Of a stretch of DNA of 64,000 bases, positions 47,898 through 58,012 are shown one piece after another (positions within the stretch are counted from its first letter, which is position 1; every line of letters starts with the position of its first letter). Origin of the DNA: Sanguinoderma infundibulare (taxonomy: Eukaryota; Basidiomycota; Agaricomycetes; Polyporales; Polyporaceae); NCBI GenBank assembly GCA_032821775.1, contig JAVLRN010000011.1, positions 1,984,001-2,048,000 on the forward strand. The letters are read 5' to 3'. The notes beneath the pieces are model-generated. The model saw only the letters and a list, made by a program, of their open reading frames with translations. It was not told the origin of the DNA and ran no database searches. The translations under genes and the position numbers were made by a program.

Positions 47898-49467
47898 TTA
47901 TGACGGCGGAATCATTCTTTCTCTGATTGCTTCCGCGACTTGCGCGAAAACTGCTTCGACACGCGTAAGGTACGCGTCTGTATTCTGGTCTTGGACGTTA
48001 CCAGGCGGGACGTCGAGGATGAACGATGGCCCGTAGAGAGGGAATGCTTCGTGGTCCGGTATGTCTGCCTCAGGAAACAGTGGGCGTTCGAGCTGAGGGC
48101 GAAATCTTACCATTAGCTGAAGTATCCGCTAGGAAAGCCGGTGTGGGCGTACCGCGATAGAGGTAAGATAAGTCCAGGCCCGTGCAACATTCGGTGAGTT
48201 GTATCCGCCTGGAGTGCCAGCATCAGGGGTCGGATTGAGAGAATAGAGCGTAGGAAGTCATACCACCTCCTAGAAGCAGTACTCGGCACTGCCAACGGCA
48301 TATCTGGTCGACACACCACCCCATGCTCCCCTCACCATCTAACGACCAGTTCCACGTTGCGTAAGGGTCACCTGCAAGCCCATCCGCGCCGCACTGGACT
48401 ACAACGTAGTGGGGCTTGAACGCGTCCTTGACGCGCTCAACTAGCGACCATATTTGGTGAAATGTCTTGTTTGACGCGCCGCGTTCAAGAGGTAGGGACA
48501 AAGTGAACGGGTCGAAGTCGGGATCAGATGGATCCGTCAATGCGGCGAGGGTTGAAGCTGGAAAGAAACCTGGGGCGGTATGGTGGATGGAGAAGGTGAG
48601 CACTTGAGGGGAGGACGACCCGGATGAGGATGCAAGGAAGGCCTCGGAAACTCCGTCAGAGAAGTGCAAGTCGAAGTCGATGTACATGACCCGCGGTTTC
48701 ACCAATGGTCGTTCTAAAGCCGTGGGCGGCGAGCGTTTCAAGGCGAGGATGGCAAGAACGCAATCTGCGACGTAGCAGAAACCAGAGGCCTGCGCTTTCT
48801 GAGCATGGTGTCTATTATTGTCATAAGGAAATGCGCGAAAAGACGAGGATGAAGTTGGACCTGCCGCCGTCCCAGCAAATAGAGATATCCGTCGTGCCCT
48901 CTTTCAAAGTCTTGGCAGCTGTTTGAAGATTGTTAAAATAGTGAGCCAAATCAAATAATGGAATGGGAGACGTTTAACATCAACCTGACAAAGTGGCTCC
49001 AGCCACATAACGAACGTAGTCCGGCAGATGAGGGAACGTAGGACAGTCCTAAGTCAAGTTAGTATTCGCATGTAGTCGAATCGTCAAACCCAAGACGTAC
49101 TTCCTCAAGACCGTATTCTGTTTGCTGGGCATCGTCTGTAGCGCCATCCACTTCACCTGTCAGTAGTCGCTCAAGATAGTCGCGGTCATGGTAAGCCGCG
49201 AGGTCTCTGAGTTGTGCAGGCGATGGCCGTATGGGATGTAATCCGACTCTTCGTTCGTCTTGCTGTGGTGCAAGAAGTCCGAATGCCTGTATTAGCTTAT
49301 GCACCAGGAAGGAACGATTGCGATTCGAGGGCAACTGGGAGGATATCTGGCAATGTCAATTTAGGAAGCTGGACATGCGCACACAGGTGGAATCATCTAC
49401 TACCAACCTTGACTAATTCGTTCGATACTACGTATGCCACCCTTCTGGGGCTATGTGTCCCTTGCAT
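47898..49467 (-). CDS. Class I histone deacetylase (HDAC8/Hos1-like)
   Basis: Exons (high to low) 49408-49467, 49101-49346, 48985-49048, 48861-48918, 48264-48811, 48153-48208, 47898-48092; 408 residues, the short class I size. The fold starts VAYVVSNELVK, then LPSNRNRSFLVHKLIQAFGL. Catalytic elements are visible: the His pair in WDGGRHHAQKAQ (His about 144-145), GFCYVADC, zinc ligands in YIDFDLHFSDGV (Asp188/His192 region), QCGADGLAGDP (Asp about 286) and LGGGGYN with the transition-state Tyr. In Zn-HDACs the usual motif is DxDxHHGDG; here it is DFDLHFSDG, so the second His and the first Gly of the motif differ, as in some fungal Hos1 proteins. It removes acetyl groups from lysines in histones or cohesin. 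Confidence 0.92.
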
Positions 49468-49780
49468 TATCTGTGCGCAGCGAAAGAAGCCTCGGTGGAA
49501 ATCGGTGGCAGGAGCAGGACTGTCTTCGGACTTGGTGTTGCTTGTTTAAAGTAAAGAACAACATAATTGTCGGACTTTTAATATGTAACAGCTATTTTAA
49601 TCTCAGATTACATATTGCTCTCGTATAGAGCCGCCATGTTCGGAACAAGCCCCCATCAGCACGCTCAGAGACGGCAGAACACGTCGTATGAGAGAGAGGG
49701 GGGAAGTGGAGACCAGCCTTGAAAGAGGTGTCCGTGACGTTCGCGAAAGCAGACAACCCATCTAGTACTTCCGCTTGGGC
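49468..49780. other. AT-rich spacer between the deacetylase and the zinc-finger array
   Basis: About 310 bp, notably AT-rich around 49545-49620 compared with the surroundings. No gene recognised. It marks a sharp border between conserved genes and the fast-evolving array. Confidence 0.55.
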
Positions 49781-51078
49781 TCATTCGCACTTGTGCGTGT
49801 ACTGCCGCTGCTTGCCCTTTCGCTTTGACGCCTTGGGGTCGTACTCGTCCTCGGAGTCGTTCTCGGCATCGTCGTCCTCTTCCTCGAAGTTTTCCTTCTT
49901 CTCCTCTTCAACCTCTTGCTTAGACCGCTTACGGCTCATAGCCAGCCGGAGAGCCCGCGTCTCCATCGTGGAGGGCCCCGGGCCAGCCTGCCCCTGCGTA
50001 GAAGCAGCGGGCCTTGCAGAACGCCGCGCGGGGGCGGTGGATGACTCCGCCACGGGCTGCTTATCGACTAGGCAATAAAGTCAGTCATGAGAGTGTCGAC
50101 ACAAAACATGCGCACTCACTCGAACCCTCACCGTTTCGAATCTTTGCCTCGATGGGGCAGCTCTCCGACAGATGACGCCCTACGAGGTCCGACCGTTGGT
50201 ATGAACCGCCGCCCCTCCGCGAGCGTGGCTGCTTGTCCTTTGCGCATGCGGGCCAATGGGGGCAACGGTACGTGATCTCGAAGTGTTCTTCCAAGTGCCG
50301 GTCGACGTACCCGACCCGGCCTTTGAATGAGCATTTGTTCCAACGGCAGGTGATGATTCCTCTCCTCTTCTGGTAGTGAGTCCGGAAGTGAGTGCGGGCA
50401 GCTGTAACCTCCGACCTCGCGAACGTCAATCCGCGCGGCCGTCTCGTCGTCTTCCCGTTCTCCTTCACCGTTACCATCGCCCCGCACGAGTACCTCACAG
50501 CGGGGTCGATGATATTGGCGATAATAAATTCGATCGAATACGGCGTCCGCGAGGAACTCGACCCCTGCCCGTCCTCGGCTGGTTCTGACTGGGGCGGGGG
50601 CGACGTCCATGCGGCCAGCGATCGCGAGGACGTCGGGCTTGAACAACGAGCCACATCCCGACGCGCCGTTTGCTCACTATGCGCCTCGGAAGGGAGAGGG
50701 CCGTCGACCGGTGCTGGTGGTTGAGGCTCGTCGGTTTCCAGGACGAGCGAGTGTGAGTGTGGTACGCGAAGTCATCTAGAACAATACATAAATCGGTTAG
50801 TAGATGATGACGGACGATTCAAAGTAACATGTCTCACAAATAGGGCGTCGGATAGCGGGTGGTTGAGCGCGTCGTAGATGTATTCGCCCGGCTAGTATTA
50901 GATGATTAGATGAGCGAGGATACGAGTATGGTGACAAGACGCGTACTGAGTAAGAGGGAGCTTGCTTGGATTCCAGAATTCCGTGGTTGGTAACGTCCTC
51001 CCCATTAGTGGGATTATCGTCGCCGTGGGATGGGGGAAAGACAGAGAAGGAGTAGTCAAAAGGGTGGACGTAGGACAT
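49781..51078 (-). CDS. Zinc-finger-like family protein, gene A
   Basis: Exons (high to low) 50947-51078, 50838-50891, 50120-50726 and 49781-50067 give 359 residues. The N-terminal block PGEYIYDALNHPLSDALF matches gene C. After a disordered stretch the core reads AVRYSCGAMVTV, FARSEVTAARTHFRTHY, ITCRWNKCSFKG, VDRHLEEHFEITYRCPHWPA, RSDLVGRHLSESCPIE: a series of Cys/His pairs spaced like two or three C2H2-type fingers. The last exon is acidic then basic (KRKGKQRQY), probably nuclear. Compared with C, one Cys (RPCGTSF in C) is Arg here (RPRGLTF). The 110-nt second intron was chosen because the shorter acceptor at 50776 leads to a stop. No described family recognised; DNA binding is inferred. Confidence 0.6.
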
Positions 51079-51135
51079 CGTGCAACCGAGGGTCGGTAGG
51101 GGACGAAGGGTGTATATCTGAAGCGCTTGCGCGCA

Positions 51136-51822
51136 GCCGAAATCTCCGGCTTGCGTGGACGGGCCCGCCACGGGCTGCTCGGCAACTACGCCTCATAAAG
51201 TCAGTGATGGCAATGTCGAGACAAAGCATGCACACTTACCAGAAGGGCGCCTTCCTTTCTTCCTCGTCACCTTACCACCCCACATATCCGCCCTCGCCTG
51301 CTCGATGGGACACCTATCGAGGTGACGTGCGAGGGTGTCCGTCCTAGATATAGAGCTACCGTCCAGGCACGCCTTCGTACCGTGACACTCAAGGTAGTGT
51401 GGACAGCGGTGCGTGATCTCCCAGTGCACCCCCGAATGTCGACCAATGTGCTTAAACTTCGACGTCTCGTTGCATCCGTCCCAGCGACACGGGACAATGT
51501 GGTCAGCCTTCCTCTCGTCCTTGACGTAGTGCATTGCCCTAAAGTGGGCGCGCGCAGCCACAATGTCCGACCTCGCAAACGACTCTCCGCACGGCCGCGT
51601 CTCTGTCTTGCGGATCTTCGGGTCCATGACCGTCACCAGCCCCGCACGAGTACCGCACGGCGGGGTCGATGATGTTCTCAACCATGAATTGCGTGGGGTG
51701 GGCCCCCGGCTGGTTCCCGTACCTCGCAAGATCCAAAAGCAGGAACACCATGCGTCGGAACTTGAACCGCAAATGTAACATTGCAGCTGGGATTTGAGGT
51801 TATTCAGCTTGCGCGTTAGGCG
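51136..51822 (-). pseudogene. Truncated, frameshifted copy of gene C (copy B)
   Basis: About 690 bp nearly identical to gene C (58440-59083 region). It carries the core finger domain, its splice donor and the first codons of the last exon (VAEQPVAGPS), but homology stops there, about 50 bp before the start codon of gene A. On the 5' side homology ends abruptly at 51822. Within the core, the copy lacks two bases found in C after the codons for YSCGA, shifting the frame. Both ends missing plus the frameshift make it a recent broken duplicate. Confidence 0.85.
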
Positions 51823-51953
51823 GAGGGAGCACTCGACAACGTCGTCACCGCGCAACGACGCGGGACGATGCGAGCATCGTGCCGGGACCAGCGCCGGCTC
51901 TCCCCTGGGGTCTCGGATGTCGTGATGGGGAATGGTGAGGTGAGATGACAGGA

Positions 51954-52017
51954 AAGACCGGTCAAGGCGGTAGAGACGAGGGTTCAAGACCGGTCAAGGC
52001 GGTAGAGACGAGGGTTC
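51954..52017. repeat. 32-bp perfect tandem duplication
   Basis: Two exact head-to-tail copies of a 32-bp unit starting AAGACCGGTCAAGGCGGTAG, at 51954-51985 and 51986-52017. It lies just beyond the 5' breakpoint of copy B. Confidence 0.95.
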
Positions 52018-52657
52018 AAGAGGCGATGGTATTGAGAAGGAGGTAGGCTGCCGTAGCGAGGGCCCGAGGCACGCTCTCGCCAGCATCGGCATCGGATGGA
52101 CAAGTGAGCCGCCAGACGAGAGCGCGATGGGATCCGTTCATATGCCGAATGAAGTCATTTCTGCGCTTCACGAGGCCCTTGCACCCTTTGATTGTGCAGC
52201 AATACTAAACGCGAAGATACGCGTCAGTCTGCGTGAATGCGAACTACGATGTACATGCAGACGCACCCGAATTGTTCCGTTCTCTACGATGACCTCTTTG
52301 CAATACTTGAAGCGGTCTTCTCCGAACTCTACGGGTGTCTCTTGGTTGGTGGGGCCCGAACTAGCGTGTTGGCGGATTGATGCCATTGTCGTGGTTAGAA
52401 TGTTGTCGTGTAGTCAGAGAAGAGGTTGGCCTCCGAGGAGGGGTGTGGGAGGGAGGGACGGATGTTGAGTGGATATCAAGGTGGATGGTCGGCTAGGGTC
52501 GGGAATGCGTTCCCTGAAGGTTCGCGGAGCTCTCTTGCACGGAAGTAAAGGCGAGTAGAGCGTGCGCAGGATTTGAATGCTGAGAACGGATACCGTGAAG
52601 ACGTCTAGTGCTGAGACGCCGCATCTGGCTTCCGTGGTATTCCTGGGAGGGCGGGCG

Positions 52658-54060
52658 TCAGCATAAGAGGCATTGCACGGAACGAGTAGCTAGCTGCTGA
52701 GTAACACATGGAGGAACGTCATACCTGGCGAGAAGAGAGCCTCGGTGCCATGCCGAGATGAGTAGGGGCCCGGGACGTGGATCTTCGTTCTCTTTGAAGG
52801 CAGAGAACAAAAGTGGGGAAGGAGCCGAGTCGGTCGGCGGGGTCGCAGTGCCTGACTTTCTCGCCCATTCCTCCACTTCCTCTGTGTCCATCGACGAGTT
52901 TATCGCAGTGGACCGTAGCAGGTCCGCGTATTCTGCCGCCTTTGTTGCCCTCTTAGAGCTTGAATACAAACAAGAGTTGCTCGTATACACGCACCACCTA
53001 GAAGATGAGCTCGTCCCGTGGCGTGTGCATAGGGGAGCTAGGCGACTGACTCTGTGGGACGCCGAATGCCGGGAAACTCGCCGATGAATTGGTTGGAGGG
53101 AACCGTAGTAGGTCCGCCCATTCTTTGGCCGCCTTATCCCTCTCGTCGAGGGTCTGAAGATTGGAAAAGATTATCCTCGTGGCGTTCCTTTGGATGGTGG
53201 GTGTTGTCGGGAGACCTGCATTCTCGTCCTGTTCGATCATTTCGACTGGGGATCCAGGAGTCTCCCGGGAGCAAACCTGGAGTTGTGCGTGGTTGCGGAT
53301 GGTCGCCATCTGATCGTATATAGGTGAGTAGAGAGGTCGGGAAAGATGACTCTGACAGCGTTCCTTCGGATGATGAGCACGTCGCATACCGATGGTCAAG
53401 GAGAAGATATCGGACTCACTTCTTCTCGGAAGGTTCCGAGATCGCATGTATATGCATCGCCCGTGCCACTGAAACTGCTTGCTCTTCCAGTAGCTCGACT
53501 TCGTCCCAGTCAAATTCAGGCTCTTCATCCGCATTCGCGGACACTGGGATGCAGTGCTCCGCGCCGCTCTTGAACATCGAAGACGACGTCAATCAATGGC
53601 GACCTGATTCAGTGCGACGGGTACTTACGGTAATCTCGAGTCCTGCCTCCGCCCTGATGACGTTGGGGATACGACTTCCACGAGCCATTTCGAGTGTGCC
53701 TGGGCGCGGGGAAGGAAGGCCGCGTGTACCGAAGTGGGGTGAGGGAATGTTCTGGGGGGAGAAGAGCACATCTTTGCTGGAGTGACAGGCCCCGCTGCCT
53801 TGACCTTAGCGCGGTTCGCCATTCGGCGTCAAACAGGACGTTCGTCCGATGAACGACGCCTTTTATGGCCGCAAGCCAGAGCAGGGAGTGCGGGGACTTG
53901 ATATGCGGGACCCGCGATCTGCTTACCCTTTATGCGCGACAAGCGCCGCACTTCAGCTCGCAGTGCTCACGTCGACAGGGAGTTAAAGGTCAAGGGTCTC
54001 CACGTCGCGGACTATTATTCTACGTCAGCTGGCATACCGTAAGTACGAGAGTAGGTCACT
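52658..54060 (-). pseudogene. Degraded duplicate of zinc-finger gene D (copy D')
   Basis: Bases 53770-53990 align with 54865-55090 of gene D (shared GGACGTTCGTCC, GGACCCGCGA, CTGCTT, GAGCGCCGCACTTC) but with many substitutions, indels and stops on the coding strand. Further along the minus strand two open frames (52998-53534 and 52658-52990) each hold a related segment (KAAKEWADLLR with PTNSS, and KAAEYADLLR with AINSS), pointing to an internal duplication. An acidic DEEPEFDWDEVELLEEQA-like segment also lies at about 53465-53530. No intact gene model could be assembled. Confidence 0.6.
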
Positions 54061-54084
54061 CACTGTGGCGGTACTGCATTACAA

Positions 54085-55671
54085 TCATATCCGAAAGGCG
54101 CACAGTGAGAACACATCTAAACCCATCACGTGGAAAAATGTTGTCCGGGTCGAGCTGCATACCGATGGGTTGGTGAGTTCGAATATTGTGGGAGAAGTTT
54201 TAGATGAACACGAACCAGCACGACCACGACGATGTCTCTTGAACCCCTACCCGAGTGCGTCATGCATCAGAAACGGAATTGTATAAATGCAGGAGAAGAC
54301 TTACGTGGGCCTCGTCCATATGAATCCTCAGAGCAGTATGCCGGACGTACGACTTTTCGCAGTCCGGGCACTGGTATGTGAACTTGAGGTGATGTTCAAG
54401 ATGTCGTTGAAGCTGCCCCCCCACGATGCAGAGCGGAGTGAGTTAGTACAGCGATACAGTAAGTGCAGATGAATAAACTCACAAATAATCTCAATGTATG
54501 TCACGTAGCAGCCTAATCGTCTCCTTCAAGAAGGTGAACGTGGTTGGGCCTGTGGACATGCTTCAGGTGTCTGGGGGGCAGATCCGATCGATCCCCCCAA
54601 TTGGCGATCGCGTACCGGGTATATTCGCCACCCATGCCAGAGAAATTGCGATTTGGAACTGGACGCCGTATCCTCTGCTTCCCAAACGAAACCTCGGGGT
54701 CCGGCGCGTGCATTTTGAAGTGGTCCGTCAAGGGCTTGGATCTTGTGTCCGTTAGCATCTTCCCGCACTTTGGCCATGGACATGGGCCGGCAGGAACGTC
54801 CTGGATGCGCTCGAGGATGTGTTCCCGCAACTTGGCCCTCTTGGTCCCCTTGGTTGTTGTGACAGACCCAGCTGGCTCCACCTTGGCCCGCTTTGCGTTG
54901 GCCTGAAGAACGGGACGTTCGTCCTCGTCGGACGAACGACCTCGTTTTTGGCCACGTGCCGGAGCAGGAGGTGCGGGGTTTCGAGGTGCAGGACCCGCGA
55001 CCTGCTTGCCCTTAATGCGGAACGAGCGCCGCACTTCGACCCTGTTCTGGTCGATAGGGAGCAGAGGCTCGACAGCCTCGAGGTCGCGGGCTATGTACTC
55101 TACGTTAGCCAGCGTAGTTGAGATATCGGGAGCTGGATGCTCACCGAGGCAGTCCGCATCCTCGTCCATCTCCGTCGACATCGGCGTCTCCCAGGTCGTC
55201 TTCTATTTGAGCTACTTCGTCGTCGTCGACGACATCGATGTCGTTAGGGTAGTCGTCGTGGGTAGGTGGATGAGAGTATTGTTGCTGAGGGCCGGACGGG
55301 GGGAAGATGGCCAGTGGTGTTCCTTCGGACTTCTTCGCATGAGGCGTAATATGGTCGGAGAGCACCCCAGGCGCCGAGTCAACCAACTGTGCCCGACACC
55401 AAGGGCAAGGTCCCTTAGGGGTCTTCACAAGTAGATCACGGAGGATCGGATCCGGCAGCTTCTCCTTGCGACGCTTGGAAGGCGTGGGGTGGTCATCGCC
55501 GTACTCGTCGTCACTGTCGGAGGAGTGACGCTTTAAAGGACGACGACGAGGTTTCACAGGCACCGTCGGAACGCTCTGCTCACGTTCCTCTGGGATGTCG
55601 CCGAGGGGGGTACGACGCCTCTTGCCGCCGAGATGAACGCTTGGGAAGAATCTAGTCGAGCCCGGCTCCAT
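54085..55671 (-). CDS. Zinc-finger-like family protein, gene D/E (two modules)
   Basis: From 55671 a frame begins MEPGSTRFFPSVHLGGKRRR and contains module E: GPCPWCRAQLVDS with LSDHITPH. From 55181 a second frame begins MSTEMDEDADCLGEH and contains module D: GPCPWPKCGKMLTDTRSKPL with TDHFKMHA, then RSDLPPRHLKHVHRPNH. That frame splices from 54540 to exon 54305-54412, a textbook C2H2 finger (YQCPDCEKSYVRHTALRIHM, C-x2-C-x12-H-x4-H), and on to 54085-54246. The E and D frames overlap at 55141-55181 in different phases and I found no intron joining them, so this is either two genes, one gene with a frameshift, or an undetected exon. Basic stretches (KPRRRPLKRH, KRAKVEP) suggest nuclear location. 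Confidence 0.55.
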
Positions 55672-58012
55672 GGTTGAGGGAGAATGATATGCGAGGGCCG
55701 GAAACCATTCTGCTACTCGCGAATGAGGGCATGGTAAAGAGAGAAGCACGGCGCTACTCACGAGTCTCGAAGGACGGCCTGCACAGGGGGTATCGTGGCT
55801 CACCTCGTAGCGTCCTTGCGCTCGGTGTAGCGCGGTGAGTACTAGACGGTGTTGTTGTTGGGACAATATGACGGATAGTCGTGGCCATCTCTGATGGGAG
55901 AGGATCATGCGTAAGTAGACAGAGACTGGAGAACGAGCGACAAGTAGCGTACCATGACATAGAGAGCCAAGTACGAGAGGGGGCCGAGGGACAACTAGTG
56001 GCCGTGGCATGAGTCGGTCTTGTACGTTACCGAGCTGTCACATCCCTGTCTGTTGTTTGAAAATGGAGTAAAAACGATGAGATAAGAAATAACTGACCTG
56101 GGTGCGCTTGAGCACGTCGCATCAGGGACAACTCGGGAGCGGTGTCGCTGAGGACGGTCGGTCAAAGTCTCGTCCTATATATAGGGCCAGGAAGCTCGAA
56201 AAGAGACCCTTGTACGGAAACGCGGGCCAACTCTTAATGATATTCAGTGAAAGGGATGCATGATTGAAGGGCTACTGGAACTCGCAATAAAGTCCAGTGT
56301 CGTGCTGAATGATGTGCATTGATGAGATAGTGATTAAGTCCGATTGGACCTGGAGAAACGCACCTTATCTCCCATCTAAATAAAACGATGAATCTCGGGT
56401 GTTCGAAGAACGCATTCACAATCGTCAAAGCCCGTGCATATAGTACGGATATCTAACGAGTTCCGTCGCCAGAAGGCGATTATCTTCTCCCGAAAGTCAA
56501 CGCGGATGGTTCCGGGTACAAAGATAGATGGTCAGTCTTGAATCACGCATGAAATCTAACGGTTATGAATCTATAAGCCGCCCGGTATGAAAGACTTTGA
56601 TGGGTGCTCACCATGCATCATAATGCGCTGCGAAACGTATGCGACAAAGGGGGTCTTCGTTGTCAAACAAAGCAGTGGCAAACATTGTCGTTTATTCAAA
56701 ATGAATCGATACTGTGCTGGTACACTTAGCAGTTGTACGTTAATTTATCCTTTGCAGGTGGCCTGGATAGTTACGGACATAGCCGTACTGCGGGTTGGGA
56801 GAAAGAACGGAGTGCGTCGTAAATTCGTGACCATCGAGTCGCGTGGTGTTGAATCATTGCGGAAATTTGTCCTGACATTGGCAACTTCCCAGACCATAGC
56901 CAGCGCAGAAAATAAACGCAAGCTTTAGCCTTAGGACCTGTGCGTGTGAGGGTCAGGACGGTTGCGTGTCAGTCGCCCAGTTCAAGTTTTGTAGACGTGT
57001 TGAACGGTGTTAGCCGAGGCGGGATGTCGGCGGAACAGACCGGAGCCATCCGAGCGCTTGCTGCATTTGAACGTCATCGATTCATCTCCTCTCCCTTCAA
57101 CCGCGCTACATACACTGACCGCTCTGAGCATCGCGTCTCTCTAGAGTGGAAAAACAGAAGGGAGGAATTTTTCGTCAGAGAAGAGGCACGCAGTTTGCAT
57201 TGTTGAAAATCCCGACTCGGACTGAGCTGCTACCAGCTAGAGCCTTGGGCATGGGCCCTCACAAGTGCATGCCTCCCGATGGGTTTTGCGAGCGGGGCTG
57301 AATTTTCCAGGAGATCCTGACACGGAAGCACACTGTAAGTTTTATGCACCTTGACGAAGCACGAATGTTGACATGCGCATGCTGCAATATCTTAGCCCAT
57401 GTTCCCGGAGGATCAAAGGGAGGAGGAAGTAGTACGCGCAACGATACACCGCTGGCGGCTGACCCGAATACGGTCGTAAAGTTACAAGCTCGCTCAATTC
57501 ACATCGGCTCTAGTGGTGTTGAATAAAATTGTTGTCGGGACGGATCCCATTCGATAACATTGCGATGACACAGGGAATTAACGGAGATGAGATAGCAATG
57601 ATGGGTGCGAGAGCGAGTACAGTTCGACGAGGGTAGCGGTGGCGAGACTAGGATGAACGGCGATTGCGACAGTGCAGAATGCTATGATGAGAATGTTATG
57701 CTACAATAGACGACGATAGATGATGTCAATATACCCCAGTGCATCTTGGTATATGGGATGGTTGGGTAGATAACAGGGCGACAAGAGGGGATGGTGAATG
57801 TACAGTACGAGGTCGCGATAATCTGATGAATAACAATACGAGAGCAGGACAGCATATGAATACGACTACAAGTAGTATGTATGATAGCAGCAAAAGGGAA
57901 TTAAAAATGATCAGTACGAGAGACGGCGGGACATGTCGTATGAGTGAGGAGGAGAGGAGAAGATCGACAACGAAAGAGGTGTCCGTGATGTTTGCGAAAG
58001 CAGACAACACAC
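55672..58012. other. Spacer within the zinc-finger array
   Basis: About 2.3 kb. A plus-strand open frame at 56587-56928 (113 codons) has an Arg/Lys-rich tail but no motif. 57580-57960 is simple, AT-rich and full of short GATGA/GTACGA-like words. No gene supported. Confidence 0.45.

Noticed and set aside
4886..49467. A secondary-metabolite cluster built around the transporters
   Set aside because: No polyketide synthase, peptide synthetase, terpene cyclase or P450 is present, and the intervening genes are housekeeping.
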